DNA of 64,000 nt. Source: Demequina zhanjiangensis (GTDB lineage Bacteria; Actinomycetota; Actinomycetes; Actinomycetales; Demequinaceae). The DNA lies in the NCBI RefSeq assembly GCF_030418315.1, contig NZ_JAUHPV010000002.1, positions 1 through 64,000 on the forward strand. The letters run 5' to 3'. This document shows, one piece after another, positions 8,628 to 16,257 of the stretch. A program made the position numbers and the translations under genes. Position 1 is the stretch's first letter, and each line of letters opens with the position of its first letter. The notes under the pieces were generated by a model that saw only the letters and a list, made by a program, of their open reading frames with translations, searched no databases and had not been told where the DNA came from.

Positions 8628-10844
8628 ATGCTTGAGCACATCGACCCGTTCAACGGGACCGAGGTGACGGATCTGCCCGCGCCCTCGAGGCTCGCGGCGA
8701 CCTGGTGGTGGCCCAAGCCGCAGGTGGGGAACACGCATCCCGGCGCCTCGCATCCGCTGGGCATGGTGTCGGCCTGCGCGTACTCCGGCGCGTACCCGAC
8801 CGGCTACGGCCTGTACGACCTGTCGACTGAAGGCGTGCCCGAGCGGGTCCACGACTCCTACGTCGCTTCCGGCTTCACCCACTTCCAGCAGTCCGGCACC
8901 GGCGCGATCCGCAAGTACTACAACTACTTCCGCGTGACGCCGATGCTCGAGCCGCTCGACGCGCTCGGACGCACCTTCGCCCTCACCGACGAGGAGGCGT
9001 CGCCCGGGTACTACGCCACGACGCTGGACAACGGCGTGCGTGCCGAGATCACCGTCGGCCCCAAGTCCGCCGTGCATCGCTACACGTTCCCCGAGCACAA
9101 GGACGCGCGCATCGTCGTGGACCTGTCCATGGGCGGGCTCACGATCCCGTACTCGGCGACGGTCCCGCTGCGCGCCTACCTCGAGTCGCTCGCGCCCGGC
9201 CAGGCGCAGGGCGAGATCGTCGTCGAAGGCGCCCCGCTGTCCGTCTACCTCGAGTGCGACGCCCTCTCGTGGCGCCAGATGCTCTGGTACGACCGCCGCC
9301 TCATGCCTGCCGGCGCACGGCTCGACCTGGACCACATCCGCCCGACGACGCTGCGCCCCTTCGGCCTCATGTGGGCCGGGCCGTCGCTCGCCGGCCAGAC
9401 GATCGAGCTGCGCATGGGGTTCTCCCTGCGCGGCGTGGACCAGGCCCGCGAGAACCTCCGCAAGGACTGCGGCACCGGCCACGACCGCTTCGACAAGCGG
9501 CTCGCCTCCACCCGCTCCGCATGGACCGACATCGTGGACGGCATCCACATCGAGACCGAGTCCGATGCACGCCGGGAGGTCTTCTACACGGCGCTCTACC
9601 ACTCGCTGATCAAGCCGTCCTTCGCGCGCGACGAGTCGCCGTTCTGGTCCGCGAACGGGCCCTTCGCGTATGACATCTCCACCATGTGGGACATCTACCG
9701 CACGCAGCTTCCCCTCCTCACGGCGCTCCAGCCAGGCAAGGCGATCGAGCTCGCGAACGCGCTGCTCACCATCAGCGAGCAGGAGGGCAACCTCCCCATC
9801 GGCTACCGCATGGCGCGCGGCTCGGACCGCTTCTCCCGCCAGGCATCCGCATTGGCCCACACGTTCCTCGCGGACCTCTGCCAGCTCGACATCCCCGGCA
9901 TCGACTGGGACTGGGCGCTCGTCAACATGCAGGCCGACCTGCGCCGCACCTACGGCGAGGACTACCTGCTCACCGGGCGTGCGCACCCGATCTCCCACAC
10001 GCTCGACCTCGCCTTCGGCTACTGGTGCACCGCCAGAGTCGCCGACAGGGTCGAGGACGCACCTCTCGTGAAGGAGCTCACGTCGCTCGCCGTCCGCTGG
10101 CGCAACGCCTTCGGGGACGACGGGCTGCTGCTCGACTCCAACTTCTACGAGGGCACCAAGTACAACTACTCGTTCCGCCTCCTTCACGACATGGCCGCGC
10201 ACATCGCCGACGCGGGTGGCGACGACGCGTTCGTCGCGATGCTCGACAGGTTCTTCGGCTTCGGCGCCGCGCCGGTCACGCAGCCCGGCGTCGCCCCCTC
10301 GCCGGAGGAGATGGACGCCGGCTACGCGCTCGGCCGCTTCGAGGGGCTCAACAACGAGCCCGACATGGAGGCGCCCTGGGCCTATCACTACGCGGGCCGG
10401 CCCGACCGTACGGCCGAGGTGGTCCACGACGTCGTCCACCAGCAGTTCGGCCGGGGTCGCGGAGGCCTCCCTGGGAACGACGACTCCGGAGGCCTCAGCT
10501 CCTGGTACGTGTGGGCGAGCCTCGGATTGTTCCCCGTCGCCGGCCAGAACGTCTTCCTGCTGCACCCGCCGTCGTTCGCGGGAGCCACGATCCAGATGTC
10601 CCGTGGCCGCCTCACGATCGAGACCGACGGCTTCGTCGAGCCCGTCCCCGGCGGTCCCGTGCAGCACGTCCAGTCCGTCACCTTCGACGGCGAGCCCGTG
10701 CCGTCCTGGATCGACGGCACCCGCCTCCACGCCGGAGGCACCCTGCGCTTCGTACTCGGCGACCAGCCGAGCACGTGGGGCACCGACGAGCGTCCGCCGT
10801 CGATGCCAGACCCCGTCGCGACACCCGTCTCGACATCCCCCTGA
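8628..10844 (+). CDS. GH92 family glycoside hydrolase (alpha-mannosidase-like)
   Basis: The 738-residue protein has the two-domain GH92 pattern: an N-terminal beta-sandwich (VNTHPGASHPLGMVSACAYS-type start) and a C-terminal (alpha/alpha) domain with YHSLIKPSF, STMWDIYRTQLPLL and the family hallmark GNDDSGGLSSWYVWASLGLFPV near residues 620-640. GH92 enzymes are Ca2+-dependent exo-alpha-mannosidases that invert configuration. No signal peptide is present, so it is probably cytoplasmic, unlike many secreted family members. The start is supported by GGGAGGTGA; the frame is open far upstream but that part lies over the FKBP gene and is not coding. A glycosyltransferase follows after 38 nt in the same operon. 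Confidence 0.88.
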   Translation: MLEHIDPFNGTEVTDLPAPSRLAATWWWPKPQVGNTHPGASHPLGMVSACAYSGAYPTGYGLYDLSTEGVPERVHDSYVASGFTHFQQSGTGAIRKYYNYFRVTPMLEPLDALGRTFALTDEEASPGYYATTLDNGVRAEITVGPKSAVHRYTFPEHKDARIVVDLSMGGLTIPYSATVPLRAYLESLAPGQAQGEIVVEGAPLSVYLECDALSWRQMLWYDRRLMPAGARLDLDHIRPTTLRPFGLMWAGPSLAGQTIELRMGFSLRGVDQARENLRKDCGTGHDRFDKRLASTRSAWTDIVDGIHIETESDARREVFYTALYHSLIKPSFARDESPFWSANGPFAYDISTMWDIYRTQLPLLTALQPGKAIELANALLTISEQEGNLPIGYRMARGSDRFSRQASALAHTFLADLCQLDIPGIDWDWALVNMQADLRRTYGEDYLLTGRAHPISHTLDLAFGYWCTARVADRVEDAPLVKELTSLAVRWRNAFGDDGLLLDSNFYEGTKYNYSFRLLHDMAAHIADAGGDDAFVAMLDRFFGFGAAPVTQPGVAPSPEEMDAGYALGRFEGLNNEPDMEAPWAYHYAGRPDRTAEVVHDVVHQQFGRGRGGLPGNDDSGGLSSWYVWASLGLFPVAGQNVFLLHPPSFAGATIQMSRGRLTIETDGFVEPVPGGPVQHVQSVTFDGEPVPSWIDGTRLHAGGTLRFVLGDQPSTWGTDERPPSMPDPVATPVSTSP

Positions 10845-10882
10845 GGCCCACTGCCAGCCCCTCACCTTCCAAGGAGGCAGCC

Positions 10883-12202
10883 ATGAACATCGAGATCAAC
10901 CGACGCCTGGTCATCGTCGTCCGAGCCGATCCGGTGATCTGCGGTCATAGCGGCGAGGCGCGCAACCTCGCCGAGGTCGCCCTCACCCGCGGTTTCGACG
11001 ATGTGCGCATCGTGACGTGGCCGCTGGACCGTCTTGAGGAGACGGGACTGCCGCTCAAGCCTCTGGATACCGTCCTGCCCTACTCCCCCGGGATCACCGT
11101 GGAGAGGCCTGCCCCGGTCGGCGGGTACAAGATCCCCGACGGCCGCTATCTCGCGGGCGTGGTGGGTCGGCTGGTCGAGCTCTTCACCGACGGTGTGCCC
11201 ACCGTGGCGCTGTCGCTGTACCTGCACCCGCACACCACCGCGGTGGCGCAGGCGGTGCGCATCGCGCGAGCGAGCGGCCTGCCGACGAACGTCACCACCA
11301 TCGCCGAGGCGGTCGGCTCGGACATCACGGACGTGGTCCGCTCGGCCGTGGAGCATGGTGAGTTCGGTGCGGCAGCCGCAGTGCTCAGCGACTACCTGAG
11401 CCAGGACCGGTGCGTCGCGGTGTCCGAGTACACCAAGCAGGTCATCGTCGAGTCGGCCGCCGAGCTCGACGCGATGTACGGCACGGCCTTCGCCGCCCAG
11501 TGCGAGGAGCGCGTCACGATCTCCTACCCGGCGATCGACACGTCCGCCTACCTCGCGCTCGACGCCACCGAGACCGATCGCTACCTCGCCGCCCGCGGGC
11601 TCGAGCGCGGTCACTATGTGCTCTACCTCTCGCGCCTGCAGAAGGCCAAGGGCGTCGACGACCTGATCCGCGGGTTCGCAGCCTCCGAGGCGTGCCGCAC
11701 CCAGCAGCTCGTGATCGCCGGCCGCGGACCCGACCTGGACTTCTTCAAGTCGGTGGCCGAGCGTACCTCCGCGAGCGACCGCATCCACTTCCTCGAGGAC
11801 GTGGGCGACGAGGAGAAGCCGCACCTCATGGCCGCCTGCTCGGCATATGCGCTTCCGTCGAAGCCGGCACCCGAGTTCACCGAGACGTTCGGGATCGCGC
11901 TCGTGGAGAAGATGCTCGCCGGTGGCGGCCCCGTCATCACGTGCGACACCGGAGGGATCCTCGAGGCCGTCGGTGACACCGCCGTCGTCGTGCCCTCCGG
12001 GGACGCCTCCGCGCTCACCGTGGCCCTCAACGCCTGCGCCGGAGGACTCGACGCCGCCGACCGCGAATGGTGGCAGAGCCGGGCACGCGAGCACGCCATG
12101 CAGTTCGACCGCGTGAACGTGTTCGATCGCCTCTTCACCGGACTCGTCGGCGACTCACCCGAGCTGCCGCTCACCGCGAACGTGAGCCGCGTGAAGGTCT
12201 GA
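10883..12202 (+). CDS. GT4-family glycosyltransferase
   Basis: A 439-residue GT-B glycosyltransferase. The C-terminal half has the nucleotide-sugar binding features of GT4: YVLYLSRLQKAKGVDDLIRGF, QLVIAGRGPDL, and the E-x7-E motif in ETFGIALVE followed by GPVITCDTGG. The N-terminal acceptor domain is unusual (VICGHSGEARNLAEVALTRG). AAGGAGG lies 6 nt before the ATG at 10883. It follows the GH92 gene by 38 nt and shares its terminator, so both probably work on the same mannose-containing glycan or glycoside; donor and acceptor cannot be inferred. Cytoplasmic, no membrane segments. Confidence 0.82.
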   Translation: MNIEINRRLVIVVRADPVICGHSGEARNLAEVALTRGFDDVRIVTWPLDRLEETGLPLKPLDTVLPYSPGITVERPAPVGGYKIPDGRYLAGVVGRLVELFTDGVPTVALSLYLHPHTTAVAQAVRIARASGLPTNVTTIAEAVGSDITDVVRSAVEHGEFGAAAAVLSDYLSQDRCVAVSEYTKQVIVESAAELDAMYGTAFAAQCEERVTISYPAIDTSAYLALDATETDRYLAARGLERGHYVLYLSRLQKAKGVDDLIRGFAASEACRTQQLVIAGRGPDLDFFKSVAERTSASDRIHFLEDVGDEEKPHLMAACSAYALPSKPAPEFTETFGIALVEKMLAGGGPVITCDTGGILEAVGDTAVVVPSGDASALTVALNACAGGLDAADREWWQSRAREHAMQFDRVNVFDRLFTGLVGDSPELPLTANVSRVKV

Positions 12203-12220
12203 CCCTCCGCCCACATGTGA

Positions 12221-12255
12221 GAAGCGCCGGCGCCCACCAGGGGCGTCGGCGCTTC
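12221..12255. terminator. Convergent terminator hairpin
   Basis: A 15-bp stem with one G-T mismatch (GAAGCGCCGGCGCCC pairing with GGGCGTCGGCGCTTC) and a 5-nt loop lies between the converging GT4 gene and the membrane protein gene. It can serve both strands. Confidence 0.75.
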
Positions 12256-12277
12256 TTGCGTCTGAAGGCAGGTCGCG

Positions 12278-13339
12278 TCAGGCGGACGCGCGGCGACGCG
12301 CCAGGATCTGCTCGAGAGAGCCGGAGGCAGCCGGACGCTCCTCCGCCACGGGCTGCTCCTCAGCCTTCCCGTAGCGCTCGTCCGCCCAGCGCTGCGCGAC
12401 CGCAGCAGCACGCGTGTAGTCGTCCTCGTCGATCGGACGGGCCTGACGCTGACGCACGGTCGGCTTGAGGGTGTAGGCCGGAGCGGGCATCGCCTGCGGG
12501 CTCCAGCCGGCCTCGTCCTCGTCGTCCGCGAAGGCGTCGCCGTCGATGATCGAGCTCGCCTGCGGGATCGAGCCCGTGGTGGCGGCCTCCTGCGCCTCGG
12601 CGCGCGCGGCAGGGCGCTCGACCTTCGGGGAGGGCGCCGTCAGCGGCGCGAGGTTCTCGGTGGTCACCACCTTGATGGCCTGAGTCTCCAGGTCCGACGG
12701 CATGCTCTCCTCACCACGCGACCGGTCACGGCTCACGCGACGCAGCGCCTGAGTGGCGGTCGCGGCAGCCTCGACCTCTCGCGCGACTGCGAGCACGTGC
12801 GAATCAGCCTTGCGCTGCGCGTGCGCGGTGCGCGCGCCGACGACGACGAGCCCCGCGAAACCGGCGGACACGATCGCTGCGACGACGGCGGGGAACGCAG
12901 TCGCCGCGACGACGATCCACGCGACGACGCTCAGGGCTCCGGCGGAGGCGGTCACGCGGGCACGGCGACGCGCCTGAGCCCTACGCTCCGCGAGGATCGC
13001 AGCACGGTCACGACGCATCGACAGACGCTCGCGCTGCGCGAGGGTCGCGGCACGGTCCAGCGGCGTGGCCGGACGTGACACGTGCGAGGCTCCGAGCGCA
13101 GCCACCGAGGCGCGCGCCTCGCCCGTGACGAGAAGCGGAACCTCTCCTGACGTGGATCCCGTGGCCTGACGGGCGGTCTCGACGCGGGCGGCGGTCGCCT
13201 TGACGACCCGCATGTCCGCGGAGAAACGGTCCTCGGTACGGACGAGCGCGTACTCCGCGCGCTCGCGAGCCCGCTGCGGGATCACGTACGCGAGCATCAT
13301 GCCGAGCGCGACGATCGCGAGGAGTCCGACAGGGGTCAT
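12278..13339 (-). CDS. Membrane protein with coiled-coil region, GlpR-like candidate
   Basis: A 353-residue protein with an N-terminal membrane helix (MTPVGLLAIVALGMMLAYVIP), a charged helical segment (residues ~22-150, rich in Arg/Ala/Glu), a two-helix hydrophobic hairpin near 155-200 (LSVVAWIVVAATAFPAVVAAI, then GFAGLVVVG), and a long disordered C-terminus. I recognise no enzyme domain. It lies next to a GNAT gene and a MoeA-like gene. In Corynebacteriales a gephyrin/MoeA-like division protein (Glp) works with a membrane receptor (GlpR); this gene is a candidate counterpart by topology and position only. TACCGT 6 nt before the ATG suggests a leaderless mRNA. Confidence 0.6.
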   Translation of the reverse strand: MTPVGLLAIVALGMMLAYVIPQRARERAEYALVRTEDRFSADMRVVKATAARVETARQATGSTSGEVPLLVTGEARASVAALGASHVSRPATPLDRAATLAQRERLSMRRDRAAILAERRAQARRRARVTASAGALSVVAWIVVAATAFPAVVAAIVSAGFAGLVVVGARTAHAQRKADSHVLAVAREVEAAATATQALRRVSRDRSRGEESMPSDLETQAIKVVTTENLAPLTAPSPKVERPAARAEAQEAATTGSIPQASSIIDGDAFADDEDEAGWSPQAMPAPAYTLKPTVRQRQARPIDEDDYTRAAAVAQRWADERYGKAEEQPVAEERPAASGSLEQILARRRASA

Positions 13340-13391
13340 GTGACGACGGTAGGGCCGCACGCCGCCCGGTGCCGGGACCACCGTCGGCGTG

Positions 13392-13973
13392 TCAGGACTG
13401 GGGGCGTGTCCAGGTGTGCCATGGGCGCGGTTCCTGCGCCGTCAGCGCGAAGACGCGGTGGTCACGCCACGCTCCGTCGATGTACAGGTAGCTGCGCCGC
13501 AGACCCTCGTCACGGAACCCCACCTTGCGCGCGACGCGGATGCTGGGCACGTTGTCGGGACGCATCGCGATCTCGAGCCTGTGCAGCCCTTGCGCGTACG
13601 CGTAGTCGGCGGCCAGGGTGACGGCGCGGGGGGCGATCCCCTCGCCCGCGCGATGCTCGGACACCCAGTAGCCGATCGAGCCTCCGCACTCGGGACCCCA
13701 GGTGATGCCCGTGACGCTCACGCGACCCACGAGGGCGCCCTCGACCTCGATCGCCATCGGGTACGCGGTCGCACGGCGCCACTCGCGGGCCTCACGACGC
13801 ACCATCTCGCCGAACGTGATCGCACGGCTCGTCTGCCCCGGCGGCGCAGTGGCCTCCCACGGTCGCAGCCACTCGCGGTTGCGGTCACGGAGGGCGAGCC
13901 ATTCGCGCTCGTCGCGTCGGCGCAGCCGTCGCAGCACGATCCCGTCGCGGAACAGCCTCAGCTCGGTCGCCAC
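13392..13973 (-). CDS. GNAT family N-acetyltransferase (RimJ/RimL type)
   Basis: A 193-residue RimJ-like acetyltransferase. It starts ATELRLFRDGIVLRRLRRRDE, has the acetyl-CoA pocket around GYWVSEHRAGEGIAPRAVTL and ends with the typical HRLEIAMRPDNVPSIRVARKVGFRDEG segment in pieces. These enzymes acetylate N-terminal or small-molecule amines; the target is unknown. The GTG at 13973 lies one base after the MoeA-like stop codon, with GGGAG 7 nt upstream, so translation is coupled to that gene. A longer start would overlap the MoeA-like gene and was rejected. Confidence 0.85.
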   Translation of the reverse strand: MATELRLFRDGIVLRRLRRRDEREWLALRDRNREWLRPWEATAPPGQTSRAITFGEMVRREAREWRRATAYPMAIEVEGALVGRVSVTGITWGPECGGSIGYWVSEHRAGEGIAPRAVTLAADYAYAQGLHRLEIAMRPDNVPSIRVARKVGFRDEGLRRSYLYIDGAWRDHRVFALTAQEPRPWHTWTRPQS

Positions 13974-13974
13974 G

Positions 13975-15195
13975 TCACCGCTCCCACGGGTGGCATTCCA
14001 CGAACGCCTCGCGCTGCAGGGAGGTCGCGTGCTCGGCGACGAGGAGGAGCGCATCCGACGCTGCGACATCCGCGAGGGTCATCGCGGCAGGATCGCCGAC
14101 CGGCTCCGCCCACGGCACGTCGCCGTGCGGGATCAGCCGGACCGCCACGGCCTGCGCGAGACCGGCGGGCGAGTCGATCGCCTGGGTCAGGCGCGCCCTC
14201 ACCATGCCGACGGAGCGCTCGCGACCGCTCATCGCGAGCAGCGTCTGGCGCACATACGCCTGGAAGGCGACGGCGGCCGCAGGCGGCCGGCCAGGGAGCG
14301 CGATGACGGGCACACGGCGCCCGCCCCCGGCGTCGAGGAAGCCGAAACCATGGTGGCCGCCGGGCCGCAGCGCGAGGTCGACGACCTCGAACTCCCCTCG
14401 CTGCGCGAGCACGTCGGGAAGCGTCTCCTCGCGGCCTCCCGAGAGGCCTCCGCTCGTGAGGATCACGTCAGCGCGCACCAGCTGGTCCTCGAGGGTCGCT
14501 GCGAGCCGCATCCTGTCGTCGGGCACCGGGCCGACCCGGTAGGCGTTCGCGCCGGCGTCGCGCGCCATCGCGGCGAGCATGTGCCCGTTCGACTCGGCGA
14601 CGCCACCGCGGGCGTCACCCGGCTCGAAGAGCTCCGATCCGACGGACACCACGACGACGCGCGGCGTGGGGTGGACGAGCAGGCGGGGCCGACCGAGCGC
14701 GGCCGCCACGGCGAGCTGGCGCGCGCCGATCCGAGTTCCCGCGGGCACCAGCACGCGCCCCGGGGCGAGCTCCGAGCCGGCGGGGCGGACGTTCTCCCCC
14801 ACCGCGACCGGGAAGGTCACCGTGACGCGGGCGACACCCCCGTCGGTCATCGAGACGGGGACCACAGCGTCGGCGCCCTCGGGCAGCGGAGCACCCGAGC
14901 CGAGCCGTGCCGCGGTGCGCGCGATGTGCCTCCGGGGCGCTCTGGCCTCGACGCTCACATCGTGCGAGACCATCAGGGTGACGGGCTCACCCGGCGAGGC
15001 CTGCGCGACGTCGTCTGCTCGGACCGCGTAGCCCTCGCAGCTCGCGACGGCGTGGGCCGGCACCGGAATCTCGGCGACAAGGTCCTCCGCGAGCGTCGCG
15101 CCAGGCGCGTCGGCGATGAGGACGTCCAGGTCGGGGACGGGCTCCAGCGACTCGGCAACGATGCGGCGATGCTCGGCGAGAGTCCTGGAGATCAT
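13975..15195 (-). CDS. Molybdopterin molybdotransferase MoeA-like protein, possibly Glp-type
   Basis: A 406-residue protein of the MoeA/gephyrin E family with the normal domain order: domain I/II (IADAPGATLAEDLVAEIPVPA), the MoCF-binding domain III (PRVVVVSVGSELFEPG, then RVGPVPDD) and C-terminal domain IV. Several active-site motifs deviate: the usual SAMDGYA is ASCEGYA, the usual GGVSVGDYD is GGLSGGREE, and PGNPVS is PGRPPA. No other molybdenum-cofactor gene is nearby. Family knowledge: a MoeA-like paralogue (Glp) binds FtsZ in corynebacteria. The ATG at 15195 follows GACAAT by 6 nt, suggesting a leaderless start. MoeA family certain; catalytic role doubtful. Confidence 0.8.
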   Translation of the reverse strand: MISRTLAEHRRIVAESLEPVPDLDVLIADAPGATLAEDLVAEIPVPAHAVASCEGYAVRADDVAQASPGEPVTLMVSHDVSVEARAPRRHIARTAARLGSGAPLPEGADAVVPVSMTDGGVARVTVTFPVAVGENVRPAGSELAPGRVLVPAGTRIGARQLAVAAALGRPRLLVHPTPRVVVVSVGSELFEPGDARGGVAESNGHMLAAMARDAGANAYRVGPVPDDRMRLAATLEDQLVRADVILTSGGLSGGREETLPDVLAQRGEFEVVDLALRPGGHHGFGFLDAGGGRRVPVIALPGRPPAAAVAFQAYVRQTLLAMSGRERSVGMVRARLTQAIDSPAGLAQAVAVRLIPHGDVPWAEPVGDPAAMTLADVAASDALLLVAEHATSLQREAFVECHPWER

Positions 15196-15304
15196 GGCTG
15201 CATTGTCCCGGGCTGCGGGGAGGCGGCGCAACGCTTGACACCGCGAGTCCGGACCGCGGCCGCGTGTCACAAAGCGGTAACGCGGATATGCCACGATGGT
15301 TCAC

Positions 15305-15934
15305 ATGACGCAGAAGTCCTCGCCTTCGTCGAGCACGCTTGAGCCGGAGGATGCGAAGGCAAGCCTCCGCACGAGCCTCCGGAAGGCACGCACGCATCGC
15401 TCGGAGCGCCGTATCGCCGAGCACGCGGAGTCGCTTCGGGACCTGGTCATGGCCATCCCCACCGTCGGCGGGGCATCGTGCGTATCGGTCTACGCGTCAC
15501 GCCCCCACGAGCCCGGCACCGGGCCGCTGATCCAGGCGCTCCACGAGCACGGGGTGAAGGTGATGATCCCGTTGCTCGGCGACGGGCTCCAGCGAGGGTG
15601 GGCCTGGTACAAGGGCGTCGACGATCTGATCGAGAGGGCCCCTGGCCGGCCCCCCGAGCCCTCGGGCGACTTCCTGCCGTTCGACACGATCGCACGCGCC
15701 GAGGTCGTCGTGGTGCCCGCGCTCGCCGTGGACACCGGGGGCATGCGCCTCGGTCAAGGAGGCGGCTGGTACGACCGGGCGCTCCCGCAGGCCTCACCCG
15801 GGGTCCCCTTCATCGCGCTGGTCTATGACGACGAGCTGTTCGACGCTGACGGGGCGCCGCTGCCCCGCGAGGCGCACGACGTGGGGGTGCAGACCGTCGT
15901 CACCCCGTCGCGAGTGCTTCACCTGCCTGCCTGA
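15305..15934 (+). CDS. 5-formyltetrahydrofolate cyclo-ligase (MTHFS)
   Basis: A 209-residue enzyme converting 5-formyl-THF to 5,10-methenyl-THF with ATP. The family signature is RLGQGGGWYDRAL near the C-terminal third, with the N-terminal KASLRTSLRKAR helix. It is divergent from the MoeA-like gene with ~110 nt between them, an arrangement common in actinobacteria. The ATG at 15305 is preferred to 15296 because a CACGAT box ends 7 nt upstream of it and would overlap the earlier ATG; both are in frame. Cytoplasmic one-carbon metabolism. Confidence 0.88.
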   Translation: MTQKSSPSSSTLEPEDAKASLRTSLRKARTHRSERRIAEHAESLRDLVMAIPTVGGASCVSVYASRPHEPGTGPLIQALHEHGVKVMIPLLGDGLQRGWAWYKGVDDLIERAPGRPPEPSGDFLPFDTIARAEVVVVPALAVDTGGMRLGQGGGWYDRALPQASPGVPFIALVYDDELFDADGAPLPREAHDVGVQTVVTPSRVLHLPA

Positions 15935-15946
15935 GCGACCGCGTAT

Positions 15947-15989
15947 ATACCCCTCCGGGTATCCACCATTCGCGCGGTCGGGCTAATAT
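15947..15989 (+). promoter_or_regulatory. CsoR/CstR-like palindrome and -10 box of fmdB
   Basis: ATACCC-CTCC-GGGTAT (15947-15962) is a perfect 6-bp inverted repeat like operators of the CsoR/RcnR/CstR repressor family. TAATAT at 15984-15989 is a -10 box whose expected start point falls at or next to the ATG at 15997. The palindrome sits at the expected -35 region. No CsoR-family gene is in the window; assignment is inference. Confidence 0.45.
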
Positions 15990-15996
15990 ACGCACC

Positions 15997-16200
15997 ATGC
16001 CCAAGTACAGCTACGCGTGCACCGTGTGCGACCACCGCTTCGACGCGGTGCAGTCCATCCACGCTGCCTCGCTCACCGAGTGCCCCGAGTGCCGGGGAGA
16101 GCTGCGCAAGGTCTTCGGCAACGTCGGCGTGACGTTCAAGGGTTCGGGCTTCTACCGCACCGACTCCCGTGCCGGAGCAACCTCAGGCTCCTCCGACTGA
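15997..16200 (+). CDS. FmdB-family zinc ribbon protein
   Basis: A 67-residue protein starting MPKYSYACTVCDHRFDAVQS with a second CPEC pair, giving the CxxC-x~20-CxxC zinc ribbon of the FmdB/CxxC_CXXC_SSSS family. It ends in a Ser/Gly/Asp tail as usual. It is found near 5-FCL in many actinobacteria; the function is not established, though the name comes from a putative formamidase regulator. It lacks a ribosome-binding site and has TAATAT 7 nt before the ATG, so the message is probably leaderless. Confidence 0.88.
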   Translation: MPKYSYACTVCDHRFDAVQSIHAASLTECPECRGELRKVFGNVGVTFKGSGFYRTDSRAGATSGSSD

Positions 16201-16257
16201 CACGCGCCCGCTGAGCCGCACCGCGCGATGCGCGCCTCGGCTCGGCGGCGCGACGGG

